Assembly: GCA_902600635.1 (NCBI GenBank)
Contig: CACKKE010000003.1
Location: 1 to 46,601, forward strand
Source of the DNA: an uncultured Pelagibacteraceae bacterium
Lineage (GTDB): Bacteria; Pseudomonadota; Alphaproteobacteria; Pelagibacterales; Pelagibacteraceae
Direction: 5' to 3'
DNA: 46,601 bases
Shown here: positions 45,920 through 46,601 of the stretch, piece after piece
How positions within the stretch are numbered: the first letter of the stretch is position 1
How the letters are laid out: each line of letters starts with the position of its first letter
Made by a program: the position numbers and the translations under genes
The notes under the pieces: model-generated
Told to the model about the DNA's origin: nothing
The model's input: the letters and a program-made list of their open reading frames with translations, nothing else
Databases searched by the model: none

Positions 45920-46601
45920 ATGAAAAAAAAAATTTTCTCCGGTGTTCAACCTACTGGAAATCTTCATTTAGGAAATTATTTAGGAGCGATAAAAAATTTT
46001 GTTGATTTAAATAATGATTCTCAAAATGAATGTATTTTTTGTGTAGTTGATCTTCATGCAATAACTGTAAGCCAAAATCCAAAAGATCTAAAATCAAATA
46101 TACATGAGACAGTCGCTACATTTGTTGCAAGCGGAATAGATCCTGAAAAAAGTATAATTTTTAATCAATCTCAAGTGAGTGCTCACTCAGAGGCAGCGTG
46201 GATTTTAAGTTGTGTTGCTAGAATGGGATGGCTAAATAGGATGACTCAATTTAAGGAAAAAGCTGGCAAGGATAAAGAAAAAGCAAGTATCGGTCTTTAT
46301 TCTTATCCTGTTTTAATGGCAGCCGACATTTTATTATATGACTCAACTCATGTACCAGTTGGAGATGATCAAAAACAACATTTGGAGTTATGTCGTGATA
46401 TAGCTCAAAAATTTAATAATGATTATAAAATCGAAAATTTTTTTATAACCCCCGAACCTTTAATTAAAAAAGAATTTTCTAGAATTATGAGCTTAAAGGA
46501 TGGTCTTAAAAAGATGAGTAAATCAGAGGTGTCAGACCTGAGTAGAATTAATTTAACTGATGATAAAGATCAAATTATAAATAAGATTAAAAAAGCAAAA
46601 A
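45920..46601 (+). CDS. trpS: Tryptophanyl-tRNA synthetase, N-terminal part (runs off window)
   Basis: The gene begins at ATG 45920, three bases after murJ, and is still open at the window end, so about 227 residues are seen; it is missing from the ORF track. The HIGH-type motif is in [20 protein letters not shown], then [60 protein letters not shown], and the KMSKS motif in [11 protein letters not shown]. All are standard for bacterial TrpRS. The remaining C-terminal part (about 100 residues) is outside. Confidence 0.97.
   Translation, partial: MKKKIFSGVQPTGNLHLGNYLGAIKNFVDLNNDSQNECIFCVVDLHAITVSQNPKDLKSNIHETVATFVASGIDPEKSIIFNQSQVSAHSEAAWILSCVARMGWLNRMTQFKEKAGKDKEKASIGLYSYPVLMAADILLYDSTHVPVGDDQKQHLELCRDIAQKFNNDYKIENFFITPEPLIKKEFSRIMSLKDGLKKMSKSEVSDLSRINLTDDKDQIINKIKKAK

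Noticed and set aside
1-46601. tRNA, rRNA, CRISPR, insertion sequence or prophage
   Set aside because: No cloverleaf, rRNA segment, regular repeat array, transposase or phage protein was seen; the gaps are too short for most of these.

Overview
The window looks like chromosome from a SAR11-type marine alphaproteobacterium (Candidatus Pelagibacter or a close relative). The signs are very A/T-rich DNA, genes packed with overlaps of 1-20 bases, no mobile elements, and gene strings typical of alphaproteobacteria (ppsR-maf-aroE-coaE-dnaQ; hemE-hemH-hemJ-rho-mnmE-mnmG-rsmG-parA-parB; grpE-dnaK-dnaJ-dapB-nth). The species call is inferred from layout and protein character, without a database search. 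I see no rRNA, tRNA, CRISPR array, prophage or insertion sequence, and no gene-free stretch longer than about 280 bases.

Layout. 1-2.0 kb: 3' part of ftsK, then lolA. 2.0-5.9 kb (minus): the histidine block hisB-hisH-hisA-hisF-hisE, then a HIT protein and an acetyltransferase. 6.0-7.8 kb (plus): the HslVU protease behind a heat-shock-like promoter. 7.8-9.7 kb: Smr and Tim44-like proteins (minus), FxsA and SecB (plus). 9.7-13.2 kb (minus): overlapping ppsR-maf-aroE-coaE-dnaQ. 13.16-13.44 kb: the largest intergenic gap, with two exact DnaA boxes, proposed as the replication origin. 13.4-23.7 kb (plus): haem genes, rho, tRNA-modification genes, rsmG carrying a near-perfect parS, and parAB, interrupted only by a reversed sulfotransferase gene. 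23.7-28.3 kb (minus): holA, lptE-like, leuS and a DUF3576 lipoprotein. 28.5-29.4 kb: a porin-like protein with a strong ribosome binding site and the only clear intrinsic terminator. 29.5-34.9 kb: a degenerate ThiE/TenI protein, YggS, an L,D-transpeptidase, an atypical OmpR-type regulator, a PfkB kinase, nth, dapB and a second sulfotransferase. 35.0-38.8 kb (minus): grpE-dnaK-dnaJ. 38.8-42.1 kb: rdgB, an LpoA/LppC-like periplasmic protein, rsmI and dolP. 42.1-46.6 kb: maeB, murJ and the 5' part of trpS.

How it fits together. The central part is an origin region: candidate oriC, ParAB-parS partition genes, two replisome genes (dnaQ, holA), and gene orientation that switches from mostly leftward to mostly rightward at 13.2-13.4 kb. 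Around it lie housekeeping sets for histidine, haem, protein quality control and envelope assembly (LolA, LptE, DolP, MurJ, LpoA-like, L,D-transpeptidase). I did not find a convincing wholly new multi-gene system. The most interesting leads are the candidate origin, two similarly built heat-shock promoters that would give leaderless mRNAs, a pair of sulfotransferase paralogues inserted in ancestral gene strings, and convergent genes whose stop codons are shared through palindromes such as TTAA.
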